Assembly (NCBI GenBank): GCA_964017155.1 | Contig: OZ024857.1 | Coordinates: 15,038,896-15,102,895 of the forward strand | DNA: 64,000 nucleotides | Origin: Oasisia sp. SBJ-2009 | Lineage: Eukaryota > Annelida > Polychaeta > Sabellida > Siboglinidae | Direction: 5' to 3' | Shown: positions 9,949 through 22,273 of the stretch, one piece after another | Layout: each line of letters opens with the position of its first letter | Position numbering within the stretch: position 1 is the first letter of the stretch | Program-made: the position numbers and the translations under genes | Notes under the pieces: generated by a model | The model's database searches: none | What the model was told of the DNA's origin: nothing | Seen by the model: the letters and a program-made list of their open reading frames with translations, nothing else

Positions 9949-12893
9949 CTGTAGAGCAACCAGAACAACATACATCACAGGACGTACGTCACAGCACTCA
10001 CATAAACACACAGCAACACAGCAGGAGAATGCCGACAATGTCAGAATGTCTACAGTCGAACCCAGAAGTAACTCCACTGAGGGTGCTTGATAAGTTATGA
10101 AACCTGATTTCACAATCACATTCTGTCCCAAAAAACTCTACACCACTACCATTTTTATTGAATATTTATTTCTATTTCTGTCCAACACAATATCAGTTCT
10201 ATTGCAAGGAATCAGCCATGGTGTCTGACAGTTATTAACAGTGTTGGCTGAATTAGTTGTCTTGTTTTGTTGGAAATTTAACACACCAAACATCAAGCCT
10301 TCAATGTAGCTAGTGGCCAGTCTGCAAAGACATATAAAATTATATTGTAACTATAAAAGTCTTAATAATATTCATCTGAAATGAATTTTAGTAGTAAGTA
10401 CATACAAATAAATAACAATTTGGAACAAGTCACAGACATTCCATACACACACACGTGTGCACCATGCCACCATCCACCCATTTTCACGCACGCACACACA
10501 CACGTACGACTGACGCAGGCACGCACACAGCATAACGGTAATATTATAGGATGGTATCACATCAGTGGCAATCCTCTAACACCACGAGTGAGTAACATTG
10601 GCCTTGAACTGTGACGTTCTGCCTGCGTCACTCATGTCATGGAGGCAATAAAAAGGATAATCTGCAGGGTGTCTGTAACACAACATCAACACTGTGACTG
10701 TGAGTGATGAGGTAATACCAAGCTGAGTGCACACAACCATGAATGTATATTTATAACACCCCTGTAAACAACAACATGTCAAGGTCACGGTCAGCTGCCC
10801 TCCTGTCTCCAGGATCATCTCGGTCCATCCTTACTTTAAGTTGACTGACACGACAGACTTGAAGTGAAGATCATCTAGTGACTCACTCAGTACATGTGAT
10901 GTGGTGACAACGTAAACAAGCATTAAGACAACCAAACTTTTTGCCAGACATTTGAGTATCCAACACCAGGTACTGCATTGTACTGAATGTGTGTGCTACT
11001 GGTATAGTAGATTAGCACATTGTGATACATATACATCCTGTAGTACAAATACGTTCAGGATGTTAAATGTACTGAAAGTACTGATGCCAGTGCAGACGTA
11101 AATGTGTCACGGAAACTGAATCTAGAAAAAAATCATGCAGTGTTATTTGAGTTGTATGCATAATTTGATTAGTTTGATTTTATTTGAATGGAAAGAATTT
11201 AAGAAATATTTAGTTCTTCAAATGCGTAAACCTATTAAGATTAATCACAGAATATATATATATATATACATACACATATATACGTATACGGTTATTTTGC
11301 ATTTATGCGCAATCAAATAGTACTGAACGTTATTACCTAGTTGAATGAGTTCAGATATTAGTTAAACATGTCCACAAACTGGTATGTGTCCAAAATCATA
11401 ATGTCCAATACATTTTAAAAATATGTTTATATGTAAAATAAAAGAATCACAGCTATCCTGTAATATCATGTTTACTGTGTAAATTGTGAAATAACTGTAT
11501 TAGGCTATATTAAATGATATAGTATTAGTTGATATTAAATGATTATTTCTTTACCACTTGCATGTGAATTAAATTGCTAAATATAATTTAAGTAATAAAC
11601 AATGTTCAATATTATATGATGAAAGACATGTTGATTATTATAATTTTAAACAATGTTGTTTAAAAAAATCTTCATACGTGTGCTTTTTTCACAAAATTCT
11701 TCATACACGTGCTTTTTCACAAAATTCTTCATACACAGAAGACTTATGAATAATACGAGTTGTCTCTGTATAGAGTTGGGACACACTACGTAATATCACT
11801 GATTTAGACATGTCTCACTGGTAGAAAGCAAACACTGATGGCAAACAGGGAATCCGCCTGCATAACAACACAGGTAACAAGTACTTAGAACAACACAAAG
11901 CTAAGTAATAGGCACACTTCTATATGTATGTACCGTACATATTGATAAATAACCTAGATGATATGATCTAAATCTGCTCAAGAAGTGTCTGAAGTTGTTT
12001 GCAGTGATGATAAAACTTCCAGGGTTCAGACACTCAGGTGGAAATACACGAATGCATTCAATTAGTACTGTTGTTCACCAGCTAGTGAAAACCTGTTTTG
12101 ACTGGAAAGCATTTATCTAAGAAGTCTACTTGTAAAAAACTGGTTCAATAGACCTTATGGTAAACAATGTTTAGTACAAGACTTTTACATATTAAACCAA
12201 AAAGCTAACACATCTAAAGTGATTTTATACTGAAAATTATAATTATTATATACAAAATATGGAATTAAAAAACAAGAAAGGTAAACAAATAACGGCAACT
12301 AGTACAGTAACATCACTCCAAACAACATGATCTATCAATTAAAATTTAGTCGTTGCTCAGCAATAAAAGGATTGATCTTTGTCGTAGAACTTTAGAACGT
12401 TTTCCAAAACAAAGTAAATTTGTGCCACCTAATTTATGAGACCATTCAGTTGCCCTGATTAACTATTTCTATTTACCATGCTTCATGATTTAGTAATTGT
12501 ATAGGTACTTGTCACATGTCTGTTGTTAGTCCACTACTGTGTGATCACAACTGACCCTACATACCATACTCATAGCCGGAGCTAGTTAGCTCAGCTTAAA
12601 ATAGAGCCTGGCTCAACTACCATTCGACCAAGAACCATTCTGCTTGAACACAGCTTTAGACCAGCTCAAACACTGGTTCAGTTAAAGTGAAAAAAAAGGC
12701 TACAGTTTAGTGTTATGCACCTAAAAGAGTTTACACTAGCTAATCATTTGCATCTACAATCCAATTTTTCACCTTAGTGGTTACCTCAGAAAGTGGTCTT
12801 AAAGTGGGAAAATCTAGCTAAATCACCGACACCATGAACCGGCCCATCTTGGATCTTGCAACCAATCACAACCCAGCAGTTTGGAAAAGTAAT
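9949..12893. other. AKT1S1-like 5' intron, no gene seen
   Basis: AT-rich sequence between the coding start and the foldback element. I see short CA/CG dinucleotide runs (10445-10515), a short TA run (11255-11285) and tandem CTTCATACACGTGCTTTTTCA-like copies near 11680-11730. No exon with plausible splice sites and conserved protein is recognisable. Confidence 0.5.
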
Positions 12894-14985
12894 ACGTCAG
12901 AGAGTCGTCTGCTGGTTCAGCTGTCATAACAGAGAGCCAAGCGGTACGCTAAAAGTTGCCTTACGTCGGTTTACAACGAAATCGCGACATCAATATGCCA
13001 CACTGTTCCTCAAACGTTTATAGTAATAGTACAGTGAAAGACAGTATCAGTAAGATGTCTTCTTGTTAACCTATGAATCGAGCAGAACTGAAACAGTGGT
13101 TCGGTGGATTCGTTTGGACAGTCACAGACACAGCGCGGATCCTAGACGACCCGATTTGATTGACCTAACCATCAAAACGACCACCAACAGCCGCCAAACT
13201 TCTCCTCACATATCTTACATACATATGCATACACTACATTATGTAATAAAATCTCTTGCATTCCTCTGACGAAGAAAATTCACACACAAAAACGCGCAGA
13301 CCTCGAGTACAACTTGTTCGGCCGCTCAGCGGTACCGTAAAATCGCTTTTAAAAGCTTTACACAAAATACCGCTAGACGCCACGTTTCTGACTGCTAATA
13401 TTTAATTGTTTTACTTCACACGCGCGAAATAGTTTAATTACTTATAAATAATATAATAATAATAATTAATTATTATCATCACTATGATTTGCAGGAAATT
13501 ATAAGTTTTATTATTTTTATATTGATATTTTATTTTTATAATTGTTCATATATGTTTCTAGTATATTTATGTTTTTTTTCTTCTGGTGTGTATTTGTTGT
13601 TTAGCATTTTAATGTATGTAAAACGCCATGAACAAGTTTAAATTGGATGTGGCGCTATATTAAATAAACAAACAATTGTTTTTATTATAATATAATATTT
13701 TATTTATGTAGCGCCACATCCATAATTGTTTGTGGCGCTTCACAAAATAATGCTATTAAAAATACAATAAAGAGAAAACTACTCACAGATAATATTATTT
13801 AAAAATAAATAATGAAAATACATGTTTCTATATCATTAACTAAGCTGACCTATCAGTCATAAATAAACATACAAATTACATAACAACAATTGAAATAAAT
13901 GAATATAAAAGTATGGTTAATAGTAATAAATAATTAAAGTAGTAAAATAAGTACGACGTAATAATAATTTTTATTCAGCACATACACAACCATTATGCAT
14001 AAGAACATATTACTGAAGCTATTTGTTCTACTCATGAATGACATTTCCACCATCAGATATGTAATAATTATTATTTTTGAACAAGACACTTTATTAATTA
14101 TCGGAACAATAAATCTCTAAAATGTAAAAAGGAATATGAATATATGGGAAATATTATGGTGGTAGAAAAAGAAGGATTTAAAAACAGTAATATTAACATG
14201 TTATTGTTTTAGTTATTATTGTTAAAACATCGCTTATGTAATATAAGCTTGCATGCTCGCAGTACACGCGGGATGTTTATAGAAATATTGATGAAATAAA
14301 CAATGTGACTTCATTGAAAAACACGTAATTTCCTTTTTCTTTTATAACTAATAGGCAATTTTGGATAATTATGCAGACACATGTATTTTTAATATTTATT
14401 TTTAAATATTACCTGTGGGTAGCATTCTTATTATTGCATATACTTTAATAACAGTATGTTGAATAGAAGAGAAGAGAATTGTAGATTTGGCGCTATATAA
14501 AATAAACTAATAAAATTATATATTTGTATATTAAATTGTTATTTTTTATCAACTCTATTAGACCCATATCACCAAAGCGTTGCCTTAGTTTGCCGTTTAA
14601 CATTTTCTGTAGATCATAGTGATGCAGCTAATTATTATTATATTATTTATAATTAATTAAACTAATTCGCGCGTGCGAATGCAGTAAGGTTAATAAATAT
14701 TCGCGCGCCATCTAGCGGTATTTTGTGTAAAGCTAACTTATAATAGCGAGTTTACGGTAGTCGAAGTTGTCGAGTTGCCGTTCGCCAAGATTTGCGTTTC
14801 TGTTGTGAATTTTCTTCGTTAGACGAATACAAGTGATTTTTTGTAATGTAGTGTATGTATATGTATGTAAGAAATGTGGGGAGAAGTTTGGCGGCTGTTG
14901 GCGGTCGTTTTCGTGGTTAGGTTAGAAAGTAACAGATAATAATATGCATGCACAGTTCACGCCGACCAAGAAGACTCTCTGACGT
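12894..14985. mobile_element. foldback DNA element with long inverted arms
   Basis: The left arm (12894-13500) and right arm (about 14598-14985) are inverted copies. Both ends read CGTCAGAGAGTC inward. Shared inner blocks include ACCAACAGCCGCCAAACTTC, GACGAAGAAAATTCACA, GCTTTACACAAAATACCGC and CACTATGAT. The left arm has about 200 bp extra near its outer end. The 1.1-kb centre is AT-rich, has no transposase, and contains a small hairpin (13640-13760) built on GGATGTGGCGCTA. A palindromic ACGT flanks both ends and could be a 4-bp target duplication or part of the terminus. Confidence 0.75.
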
Positions 14986-15605
14986 CATTTTGTTTCTAAA
15001 ATGGCGTAGTCTGTAGACTTTCTATGTCTATGTGTTTTATATTTTTTTCCTGGTAAACCACTGACGTTAAAAATATGATTGTTGTTGGAAGTTGTTACTT
15101 TTTATTCACTCTGTTAATCCCATATGATCCAAACATTGACTTTGTTTTCCCTTTAAGTATTCAATTAGCCACAAAATATATATTAAACAGCATTCAGGTC
15201 ATGATACAAGTATCCTGTTTTTTTTTGTAATGGCGCATTCTGCTTTCACCCTAGAATAATTACTCCCTCCCTCCATTATTTGTGTATAATAAAAACATGT
15301 AACATATGCACAAAGGTATGTATGACTACGACTGGATGTCTGGATCAAAGAATACAGTATAAAAATATATTTCAAAGTTACTGTAAAAACCGTTTGTTTC
15401 CTTTCTTGATAAGAATGTCAAAACAATTGAACTTTTAAGTATATCAATTTAAGTGTTTAATACAAAATACGAGGAATACAGTACTCACTACTAAGTTACT
15501 AACATGGTTACTGTGTGTCTTGGCAAAAGAGTGTCTCTAGAGCCTTCATGATATTGACATGTTTGGGTAAATGTATTATCCGGAGTCGGGGATGGGCAAT
15601 TTATG

Positions 15606-15667
15606 TGGATTTTATTAATCATAATATGATTAATAAAATCCAAATAACTAATATTATTAGTTATTTG
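15606..15667. repeat. two adjacent perfect palindromes
   Basis: At 15606-15642, arms of 17 bp (TGGATTTTATTAATCAT) flank a 3-nt loop. Overlapping it at 15641-15667, 12-bp arms (CAAATAACTAAT) flank ATT. Each would extrude as a hairpin. No element ends are evident around them. Confidence 0.8.
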
Positions 15668-16742
15668 AAAACAGCAATAATAATAATTTAGAAATCTATT
15701 TTACATACACAGTTAATCATATTCCTCTAGTTGAAAAAAGGTATTTAGGTAATTAAAAATGAATATGTCTATGATTCAGTTTCTTAGTTACTTTTGATAA
15801 CTTTAGGTAAATTTTACATCAGCTGCCCAAATTAAACAATAGCTTCAGGTATACCGCTACAATTTATCTATAGTAATCATGTACGAATACAAGCTAGACA
15901 TAAACCAAATTATAGACAGTAAAAACCATACTTTTCTGGGGCTGTTATGTCAGAATAAGGGCTGCACTGTTTGTTGATAAAAAAAAATTAATTATATTGT
16001 TGCTGTCTATTACATCAAATTCAATTAATTATCCTGTCATTTTGTCATAGACACGGATATGAATCAGATGCTGTTTACTACCAGTACTACGCTACCTCTG
16101 CCACTGAAGCCAGCAACGGAATAGAAATAGATAACTGCTCAAGTCGAGCGATGACCTGTCGTCTAATTCTAGGACGGGCCGACCTACATATGAATCTCAC
16201 TGGCGAAGTTACATACTGTAGCCGGAATGATAAAGTAATGAAACAAATATTCATCAATTGGTGGAATACAAATTGTCGTTTATGTCACAAACAATACATG
16301 ATGCGTTTTGTGAGCTGCCGAACGCACAGCGGCCGGCTTTGTTGGTCATGTTTTATGCGTTCAGGGTCAAATGTGACGTTTACGGATGATGTCGTTTACC
16401 GTGAGATGCGGTTGACATGCTATCGATTTACGTATAAAATACACCGTATAAGTGGAATCAAACTGCATTCCAATACACAAGTGTTAAACATTATATGCAT
16501 TACTAACAAATAAACCCACTTAAGGGTAACTTATGGCACAGTCGTGAATGCTAGGCTCGCGTAATCGTTAATCTTTTCCTCTCATCGTCACGACGCAGCC
16601 GAGGCAAACCCGAGCAGAAGAAGGCGAACACTGAATCAGTTATTTGCGATATCCACAACACAGATCATGCACGATATAACATTTACAGTATGCGTGCTGC
16701 TGTTCTGTAATACATATTCAATAATATGCTAACGTCACTCAC

Positions 16743-16837
16743 TTTGTAACTCGCGGCAGACGGTAAAATCACCACCAAAATCGATGAAGCCTTTCGTCGA
16801 AGCCCACCGATTTCACTCGTCATATGGGGGTCACGTG
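16743..16837 (-). promoter_or_regulatory. putative promoter and non-coding exon 1 of the AKT1S1-like gene
   Basis: The surroundings (about 16550-17000) are richer in CpG than their flanks. On the minus strand a strong donor, CAAA/GTGAGTGACG, ends a segment at 16743 without any ATG. It would splice to the 5' UTR acceptor at 9949. A CACGTG E-box (16832-16837, in GGTCACGTGGGG) lies just upstream. There is no transcript evidence; the exon's 5' end is a guess. Confidence 0.4.
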
Positions 16838-18590
16838 GGGTGAAAGGTTACTGATGTTGAAAACGTCACGGGGTCAGAGGTGAACAATAATATTCAGTTT
16901 TATCTTGTTTATTACCATCGCAGCGAGTACGTACATTATTAGATAGTGCAAGTTGAATGCAGTTGGACCATCCGGCAGTGTAGTGTTTTGAAATACAATT
17001 GCTTACTGGATGCAGTTAAACGACAAAGTCCTTTCACTAATCCGAGTAATCGAACGCTGGTCACTAGACTCCAGTAGGTGGTAGCACTCATCATGCAGTT
17101 CCCACCATGTTAATAATAATAGAATGTATTGTTGTAGAAACTAACAATACATTCAAAAATTGAACCATAGGTTCAATTTTATATTAAAATAGTTGTTTTA
17201 TTTGTGGCCGTTTTTCATAAGTAAATTAGTTAAACATTACCCTATTAGAATCATATAAAAACACCCAAAATGCTACATTAATGTTTCAAAATTATCCAAT
17301 GATTAATTAATAATATTATATATAGAAATTTGATGAAAAACTAACATCAGTTGTAATAGTAATCACCACCCGTGATGTCTAACCTACCAGACAATAGTAT
17401 TGAGTGGAACAATTAGAGCAATTGACAGTTACCTGATCTGTACAGATTACTCATTAAGTAGGTACTTTATTAGCCCTCTTTGTGATCTGTAAAACAATTA
17501 ACAGTCTAAACTGTCTATTGCCCCCATTTGTGACTGCTTGTCTTGATTGATTGGTTGATTGAGTTTATTTGGTAAACATTATATACATGACAATTAAACA
17601 TAGTCTAGATGCACAAACAAATAAAAGAATAAGCATATATATATAATATAACTGAGGCTGGGAACACATTAAAGCACACAAACGTACACTTATTTACAAT
17701 GTGGTCATCATAACAATATTAATAATTTAAGAAAATAAAACAAATAAATAAACATAGATAGATAAATAAATACAGACAAATAAAATACAGATATATAAAT
17801 ATTTTTAAATACAGATAATTAAATGTTATTAGCAAGACAATGTGTTAATATAAAAAGTACTCTACTAAAATATGATAATATGACAATACATAATAAGTTA
17901 ATACAAAATATTAAAATGCCACATTAAGATTGTAACTCATTACCCAACAATCTACTAGATAGAAGGGTCATTACTTTTGTCTAAAATTGGTTTTAGATTT
18001 TCATTATTTTACTTCGATAGGCAGGTTGCTGCAGTGGTATATGTTGTATATATAAGAAGGAAGTTAGCCCAGAACCATTCACTCTTGGAATAACACGTTA
18101 CTGGCTCTAGTGAATAGTCTTTACACTTATGTGAAGGCATCTCTAGGGTCTACAGTAGTAGTCTAGAAACATTGTTTGTAAGCAAAGAAGAGAGTAGTGT
18201 AACCTGGATAGGCGACGTATTTAATTTTGTGGTACACTTGTAATTCACTATTTCACTATTTTAGTTAACTAGTTGCACTATTATGATGCTGCTGTATAGG
18301 TTTTTGTGTTTATGTTCACGAATTATTAATTGTTGCGTAATTGTTAAAATACATGAATAAGGAAAATAAGCATTGTTGCTTAAATCAAATTGTTACATTG
18401 TAACATGTACTTTGACATGAAATTATTACTTTACTGTAATACTTTACTGTATGTACATGACATTATGAAACAATAAAGCTATTATTATATGAGAGGTACT
18501 TATTACCCGAGAGGATGCTATTTAGACTTGGTACTCCTTGCATGGCATTGTTTTCTGTGCATGTTGTTTTTGTAATAATGTACAACAAAA
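16838..18590. other. intergenic/upstream AT-rich DNA with retroposon tails
   Basis: No exon is seen. A TTGATTGATTGGTTGATTGAG stretch at 17540-17565 looks like the 3' tail of a minus-strand retroposon. Near 18470 AACAATAAAGC followed by TATTATTA looks like another tail, on the plus strand. Confidence 0.45.
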
Positions 18591-18591
18591 A

Positions 18592-18910
18592 AACAATTAA
18601 TGTGCTAGGCGGTTCACTTCAAGGACGGGGATTGACTGCATGAATGCAACAAAAGAAACAATTCATGTGCTAGATAGTTCACTTCAAGGAAAGGGATTGA
18701 CTGCATGAATGCAACAAAAGAAACAATTCATGTGCTTGACAGTTCACTTCAAGGACAGGGATTGACTGCATGAATGCAACAAAAGAAACAATTCATGTGC
18801 TAGATAGTTCACTTCAAGGAAAGGGATTGACTGCATGAATGCAACAAAAGAAACAATTCATGTGCTAGACAGTTCACTTCAAGGACAGGGATTGACTGCA
18901 TGAATACAAA
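18592..18910. repeat. 65-bp minisatellite, about 5 copies
   Basis: Unit starts fall at 18592, 18657, 18722, 18787 and 18852, each beginning AACAATTCATGTGCTAGA (first copy AACAATTAATG). Alternate units share variants (AGGAAAGGG versus AGGACAGGG), which suggests a two-unit step. It lies in intergenic sequence. Confidence 0.85.
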
Positions 18911-19104
18911 GAGAGTAAGTGAAGAGGCCAAAGTAAAATGGTGGTTCATCAAATTGAGTGCCAATTATACTATTTTCTTGGTTGATATATCTATAATCCC
19001 CTATGTGGAGCCATCAACAATTACATAATTTTTATATATTGCTCTATATATCTCAAACCTGTTCAGAAGTGATTAAAACCTTGGTAAATATAATCACAAT
19101 ATAA

Positions 19105-19841
19105 CAGGGGTAGAACTACCCACTAGTCCGCTAGTCCGTACACTAGTAAAGATAAGGGCGGACTAGTAAACCTGCCTAATAACTAGTCGGGTTGTCTTGT
19201 AAAGATCAGTGGGGTCATCCACCCCACCCTATAGTAGTCAATCAAGTGTTTGTAGTCAGTGACCCTAACCCATCCACCTGCTGGGGGAATGTAACTGAAT
19301 CCAGTGCCAGTGAGCAACTGACTACAGCAGCTTCATTTATTGATAAATGACATTTTCTTAGGCATGGCCAGTGGACACCAGCTGTGAACTTGTCTGGGCA
19401 TTATTTGTAAGATTAAGGTGTCTATAATCTTCAAGTGTGATATTTTTATTTCCATTAATACAGTCCAGTAGAGCTGTTTTCATACCACTGTAATGCGAGG
19501 TAAATTTCCAGAATGATTATGGAAAATTCATAATGGTAGGGTGGTACTACGCAATAGACGTTCTTTTTCAATTGCATATTTTCTTAATAATACAGATCAT
19601 CTTTACCTTTTCATTAATTACTTTTGATATTTCTGTATTATTTATTTGTTACCTTTATGAAAAGTGCATTGTTAGTTTACCTGGATTGCAACATATACTG
19701 TTTTTTAGTTTTAAATAAAATTGTAGCGACTTAAATTTATGTTTTATTTTGCCGGACTAGTAAACCTTTTGTCGGACTAGTAAACTTTTGACTTTACTAG
19801 TCCTGCTGTCTAGTAAAATAAATACCGAAGTTCTACCCCTG
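19105..19841. mobile_element. MITE with CAGGGGTAGAACT inverted ends
   Basis: The terminal repeats CAGGGGTAGAACT and AGTTCTACCCCTG are perfect over 13 bp. ATATAA directly flanks both ends (19099-19104 and 19842-19847). Subterminal GGACTAGTAAAC motifs repeat in both halves. The CAGGG terminus recalls hAT elements, but those make 8-bp duplications and only 6 bp match here. No transposase is found. Confidence 0.7.
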
Positions 19842-19847
19842 ATATAA

Positions 19848-21860
19848 TAGTTTTTTTTTAAAGGATAGAAGCAAGTTATTCTATGGCGCAGTATAAAGTC
19901 ATTAGGACTGATCAAAATGCTCTACATTTTACTCCCTTGCAAACTGGTTCAATTGAACACCATCTGGGCTTCACTGGGAACCTTTAAACCTTGCTGGAAT
20001 TAATGCACAGATTATTTGTGAAGAATAAAACATTGAAATGCATCTGCTAAGAAGTAATATCATTAAGACTAAATACTGACTAAAGATGTCAAAAATAGTA
20101 AAAAAATCAAATACCAATTGAATTAATATGCAATAAAAGATGACACGTATGTATGCATACATGCAAAATAGGACACTACAGTGTCATTCTCTGCATACAT
20201 GGGCAGTAGCAAACAGTGTACTGTGTAGCACTGACATGTGCAAGTACGCAGCTTCCCATCACTCTGATATAAAACAGGGACGTTTTAGCCTTCCTCTGGG
20301 TACACACAATAAAGAATACCGAAAAAACAAAAGCAGACTCGGCCAGGCATCGTCATAAGATTTTACTGTAAAATGTACATATACACACACACATATATAG
20401 ATGAACTAGTCTCTAACTTTCTACCTGTTGTCAAGCGGCATGGCGGACAGCGTCTTCCTGGACACTGAGTACCACAGTATTATCACAAAACCACGATGAG
20501 TTTCATATGCTATCTCCGTCTATGTACAGCAGCATATAATATATTACAATATGGCAGAAAACTCAGGCATAACCTCAAAAGAAACTAAACGGAATTGCAA
20601 CATTTAATATCAGTACTACAACATTTGCCATTGGAAGGAAGCCCTACAAACCGTCCCATGACGAACACACTTTGTCAGATGATGCTGGTGATGTCTCGCG
20701 GGTAAACTCAAGTGTCACATTGTTAATGACATGTTTCTATTATGTATCTATATATCTATCAATTTCTTCTCTAATATTTACTTTCACTATATTTTTCATT
20801 ACCCCATCTTTGTGGAGACTATTGTCTGTCAAAGGATTATCATAACGCATCAGTCATATGACAATACCAGCATCATGCAGTAGTATATTCTTACAGGAAC
20901 GTTTGCTGAAGCTCTGTGTAATACAGAGGGAATTATTAGTAGAAAAATTAAATAGTAGGTACCACAATAACAATACTTGGGAAAATATGTTACATACTCA
21001 GATTTGTGCAGGGTACCGATGTATTTTGTTGAATTACCCCAATTCCAAAACCAAGGAAATCAGATGTACCCCCATACAGGGGTAGATTTAACGAAAAACT
21101 CAGCAAAAAAAAAGCATTTGTTGTCTTCAATGGATTTTGCATAATCGTCAATATGCATTTGATACCGAACACAGCCAGCTCTGTACTGTACAAGGTGTCA
21201 GACAGACTGCAGCTACTGACAACACCAACGCCACAACAGTGAGTGACAACACACATAGCAGTTAGACAAAACATACAGTCTCTCAACGCGCTCTCACAAT
21301 CACACAATCACCATCACACCCTCCTAGTGCAGTCTTCGTTGCTCCAATACCCAACACACATGCCTTTTACAGCCCAACGCATCTACTGGCACTGTCTATG
21401 TAATCATAAACCAACATTTTCTAGTCTTCGGCTGGCAGCTTTCTCTCCAATAAATGCTTAGTTACCACAGAAACCATGTGGCCGCATCCACACTTTACTA
21501 GTGCAATTATTTTGTAGTACATATATAATACAATTATTATATATAAAACAAAGAAATTAGCCGCAGACTTCGTTGCATTGAGAATTCACAGTCTGCAACA
21601 ACAGTGTTCTCGACCTTGCCGTCGTGGCAACTACCCAGCTATACATGCCCCACCCCCACCCCCCCACCCACCTATGTTTGCCCTTGGTTACCCTGCGTAA
21701 GTACTGATGGGATGTCGCTGCTATTCCGGCTACATTTTGATTGGTCCCCCTCTACGGTTCTTTGGGCTAGACACCATTTCATATACACTGTAGGTTACAC
21801 TAGAGTTTTATGACATATACACCCCGGAATCTCCTTCAAGCTGATCATTCTGTCTGTTTC
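19848..21860. other. intergenic sequence downstream of AP2A
   Basis: No supported gene. A short CpG-bearing segment near 20440-20480 contains a plus-strand ATG (MADSVFLDTEYHS then soon a stop), but I cannot connect it to any exon. Nothing else is recognisable. Confidence 0.4.
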
Positions 21861-21867
21861 ACTCTCG

Positions 21868-21873
21868 TTTATT
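21868..21873 (-). terminator. candidate AP2A polyadenylation signal
   Basis: The minus strand has AATAAA about 320 nt after the AP2A stop codon, at the first suitable position downstream. Use is not demonstrated, and no downstream GU-rich element was assessed. Confidence 0.3.
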
Positions 21874-22195
21874 ATGACTTCACAGGTCTCCTGTGTCGCT
21901 GTAGTACACAATTTTTCCAAGAAAACACCCCCAGGGCGATATTTCCTCGTTCTCCCAGCCCCCTCTCCCCCTACCTCTTCCCAACAATACACCAGACACA
22001 TCCGTCTTCGCTTCTCGCTAACATCAAACAACACAGCCGCACACTTTCACAGCGGCGCCCGGGGAGATCTGCCGAATAATCCTGGGAGTGACGCGCATTG
22101 GATGTGACACCCCCGAATGTGTTGACTTTACACAGGGCACAGGAACGGATGACCAGTGCTGTCTGACGCGACCGTGACGCGTGTCACAACACCCG

Positions 22196-22273
22196 CTACA
22201 ATTGCGTCTCCATCAGCTCACAAAGTCTCTGTGACACACTGCCTTTACTCGTGCGCAGGGTCAGACGATACAT
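22196..22273 (-). CDS. AP2A1: AP2A exon 23 (C-terminus, stop)
   Basis: Residues 933-957 ([20 protein letters not shown], then METQL) and TAG at 22198-22196. The acceptor is TTCTGTTGTAG. Too short to stand out as an ORF; recognised from the family C-terminus. Its acceptor and first 16 nt are the end unit of the 31-bp array. Confidence 0.93.
   Translation of the reverse strand: MYRLTLRTSKGSVSQRLCELMETQL

Noticed and set aside
10576..10818. Upstream coding exon of the AKT1S1-like gene (MSDAGRTSQFKANVTHSW)
   Set aside because: No donor or acceptor in a usable position, and no family similarity; the start at 9946 is better supported.
16151..16513. 120-codon plus-strand ORF
   Set aside because: No recognisable family, no splice or promoter context, Cys/His content without a pattern. 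Probably chance.
20405..20520. A last AP2A exon, or a first exon of a plus-strand gene
   Set aside because: Tested as the missing AP2A C-terminus but does not match; the true last exon is at 22196-22273. The plus-strand ATG frame ends after 19 codons with no donor.
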